From Pseudobdellovibrionaceae bacterium (GTDB taxonomy: Bacteria; Bdellovibrionota; Bdellovibrionia; Bdellovibrionales; UBA1609), in the NCBI GenBank assembly GCA_023954155.1, contig JAMLIO010000005.1, forward strand, positions 1 to 64,000: a DNA stretch of 64,000 nucleotides, given 5' to 3'. Each line of letters starts with the position of its first letter. Positions within the stretch are counted from its first letter, which is position 1. Of this stretch, positions 63,566 to 64,000 are shown piece by piece. Below the pieces are notes generated by a model. The model had not been told where the DNA came from, did not search any database, and saw only the letters and a list, made by a program, of their open reading frames with translations. The position numbers and the translations under genes are program-made.

Positions 63566-64000
63566 ATGAGTAAAAAGAACAAAAAGGCTAAAAATAAAAA
63601 AACTCAGAACAAAGAGATCAATGCCGTTCAGGGCGAATCTTCTGCTCTTGATTTTGAGGGCGTGGAGTTCAGTGTAGAAGCTGGGGACCCACTTTTAGCT
63701 CTCTCTGATGGGACGGCCGATACAGAGAAAAAAGCAAACCTGTGGGATGCTGCTGAGGATATTGATGACAATAATATCTCTGAAGAGGCGGCCAATGCAG
63801 AAGCTAAAGCACAGACTGCAGACGACGTAAATCTAGAAATGGAGTTAGGAGCTCAGGACGAGTTTGAACTGGAAACGGCTTTTGAGGAACAAGAAGAAGT
63901 TTCAGATGAAGACAGCATGGCGGTTTTAGCAGAAGAAGAAAACGAAGATGAGCCTGTGGCTGAAGTGAATGAAAATGGGGAAGTTTTAGAGCTTGTACAG
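63566..64000 (+). CDS. Start of a gene running off the window, probable ScpB with an acidic extension
   Basis: An open frame from ATG 63566 runs to the end of the window (145 codons, no stop). The first ten codons are Lys-rich (MSKKNKKAKNKKTQ) and the rest strongly acidic, with many Glu and Asp residues, so this is a long N-terminal extension. The ScpB domain is not in view; its identity comes only from lying 45 bases after scpA. AGGGAAAGAAAGC precedes the ATG. Confidence 0.5.
   Translation, partial: MSKKNKKAKNKKTQNKEINAVQGESSALDFEGVEFSVEAGDPLLALSDGTADTEKKANLWDAAEDIDDNNISEEAANAEAKAQTADDVNLEMELGAQDEFELETAFEEQEEVSDEDSMAVLAEEENEDEPVAEVNENGEVLELVQ

Overview
This window is ordinary-density chromosomal DNA from a Gram-negative bacterium. 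There are many Sec signal peptides, lipoprotein signals, outer-membrane proteins and a full ExbB/ExbD/TonB system. Moderate GC, IcmF, a divergent RelA/SpoT-like protein and the DUF3450/TtpC style of TonB energiser together suggest Bdellovibrionota (Bdellovibrio-like). That assignment is inference: no rRNA is present. I see no prophage, insertion sequence, plasmid gene or CRISPR array.

Layout. 0-9.5 kb: a hypothetical gene, an L,D-transpeptidase-like protein, feoB and feoA (minus strand), then an overlapping hslO-tcdA-TatD-family run, a secreted TPR protein, a small secreted protein whose ribosome-binding site lies in a hairpin, and tRNA-Pro(GGG). 9.5-19.8 kb (minus strand): a copper/silver efflux locus (Cys/His-rich small protein, CusC-, CusB- and CusA-like proteins, cupredoxin), a GDSL lipoprotein, and a large TPR regulator with two winged helices. 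20-26 kb: c-type haem proteins, YceI, azurin, truncated haemoglobin and an NsrR-like Rrf2 regulator with a palindromic operator, probably a nitric-oxide/electron-transfer neighbourhood. 26-34 kb: nucleoside phosphorylase, a large exported protein, ThrE-type exporter and several small or secreted proteins. 34-43 kb: a divergent RelA/SpoT-like protein, PlsC, then 3-hydroxyacyl-CoA dehydrogenase, enoyl-CoA hydratase, fused isobutyryl-CoA mutase IcmF, a peptide-binding lipoprotein and ribosomal protein L25. 43-49 kb: a lipoprotein, a frameshifted HD-domain phosphohydrolase, and LysR/adhC/fghA for formaldehyde detoxification. 50.5-60.3 kb: a nine-gene operon-like TonB-dependent uptake locus. 60.4-64 kb: acyl-CoA dehydrogenase, M50 protease, scpA and the start of a probable scpB.

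The most unusual material is: (1) three very long intergenic inverted repeats, two of which share a palindromic repeat family and one of which contains the stop codons of two convergent genes; (2) a RelA/SpoT-like protein keeping D-x-x-G-x-R, E-V-Q-I and G-x-A-A-H motifs inside an otherwise unfamiliar chain; (3) a TonB locus in which the TtpC energiser seems split into a periplasmic coiled-coil/one-helix protein and a separate ExbB; (4) hairpins that bury ribosome-binding sites; (5) a single-base frameshift in an HD-domain gene.

Many start codons were moved inward from the longest ORF because a Shine-Dalgarno site and a signal peptide mark the internal start; these changes are stated entry by entry.
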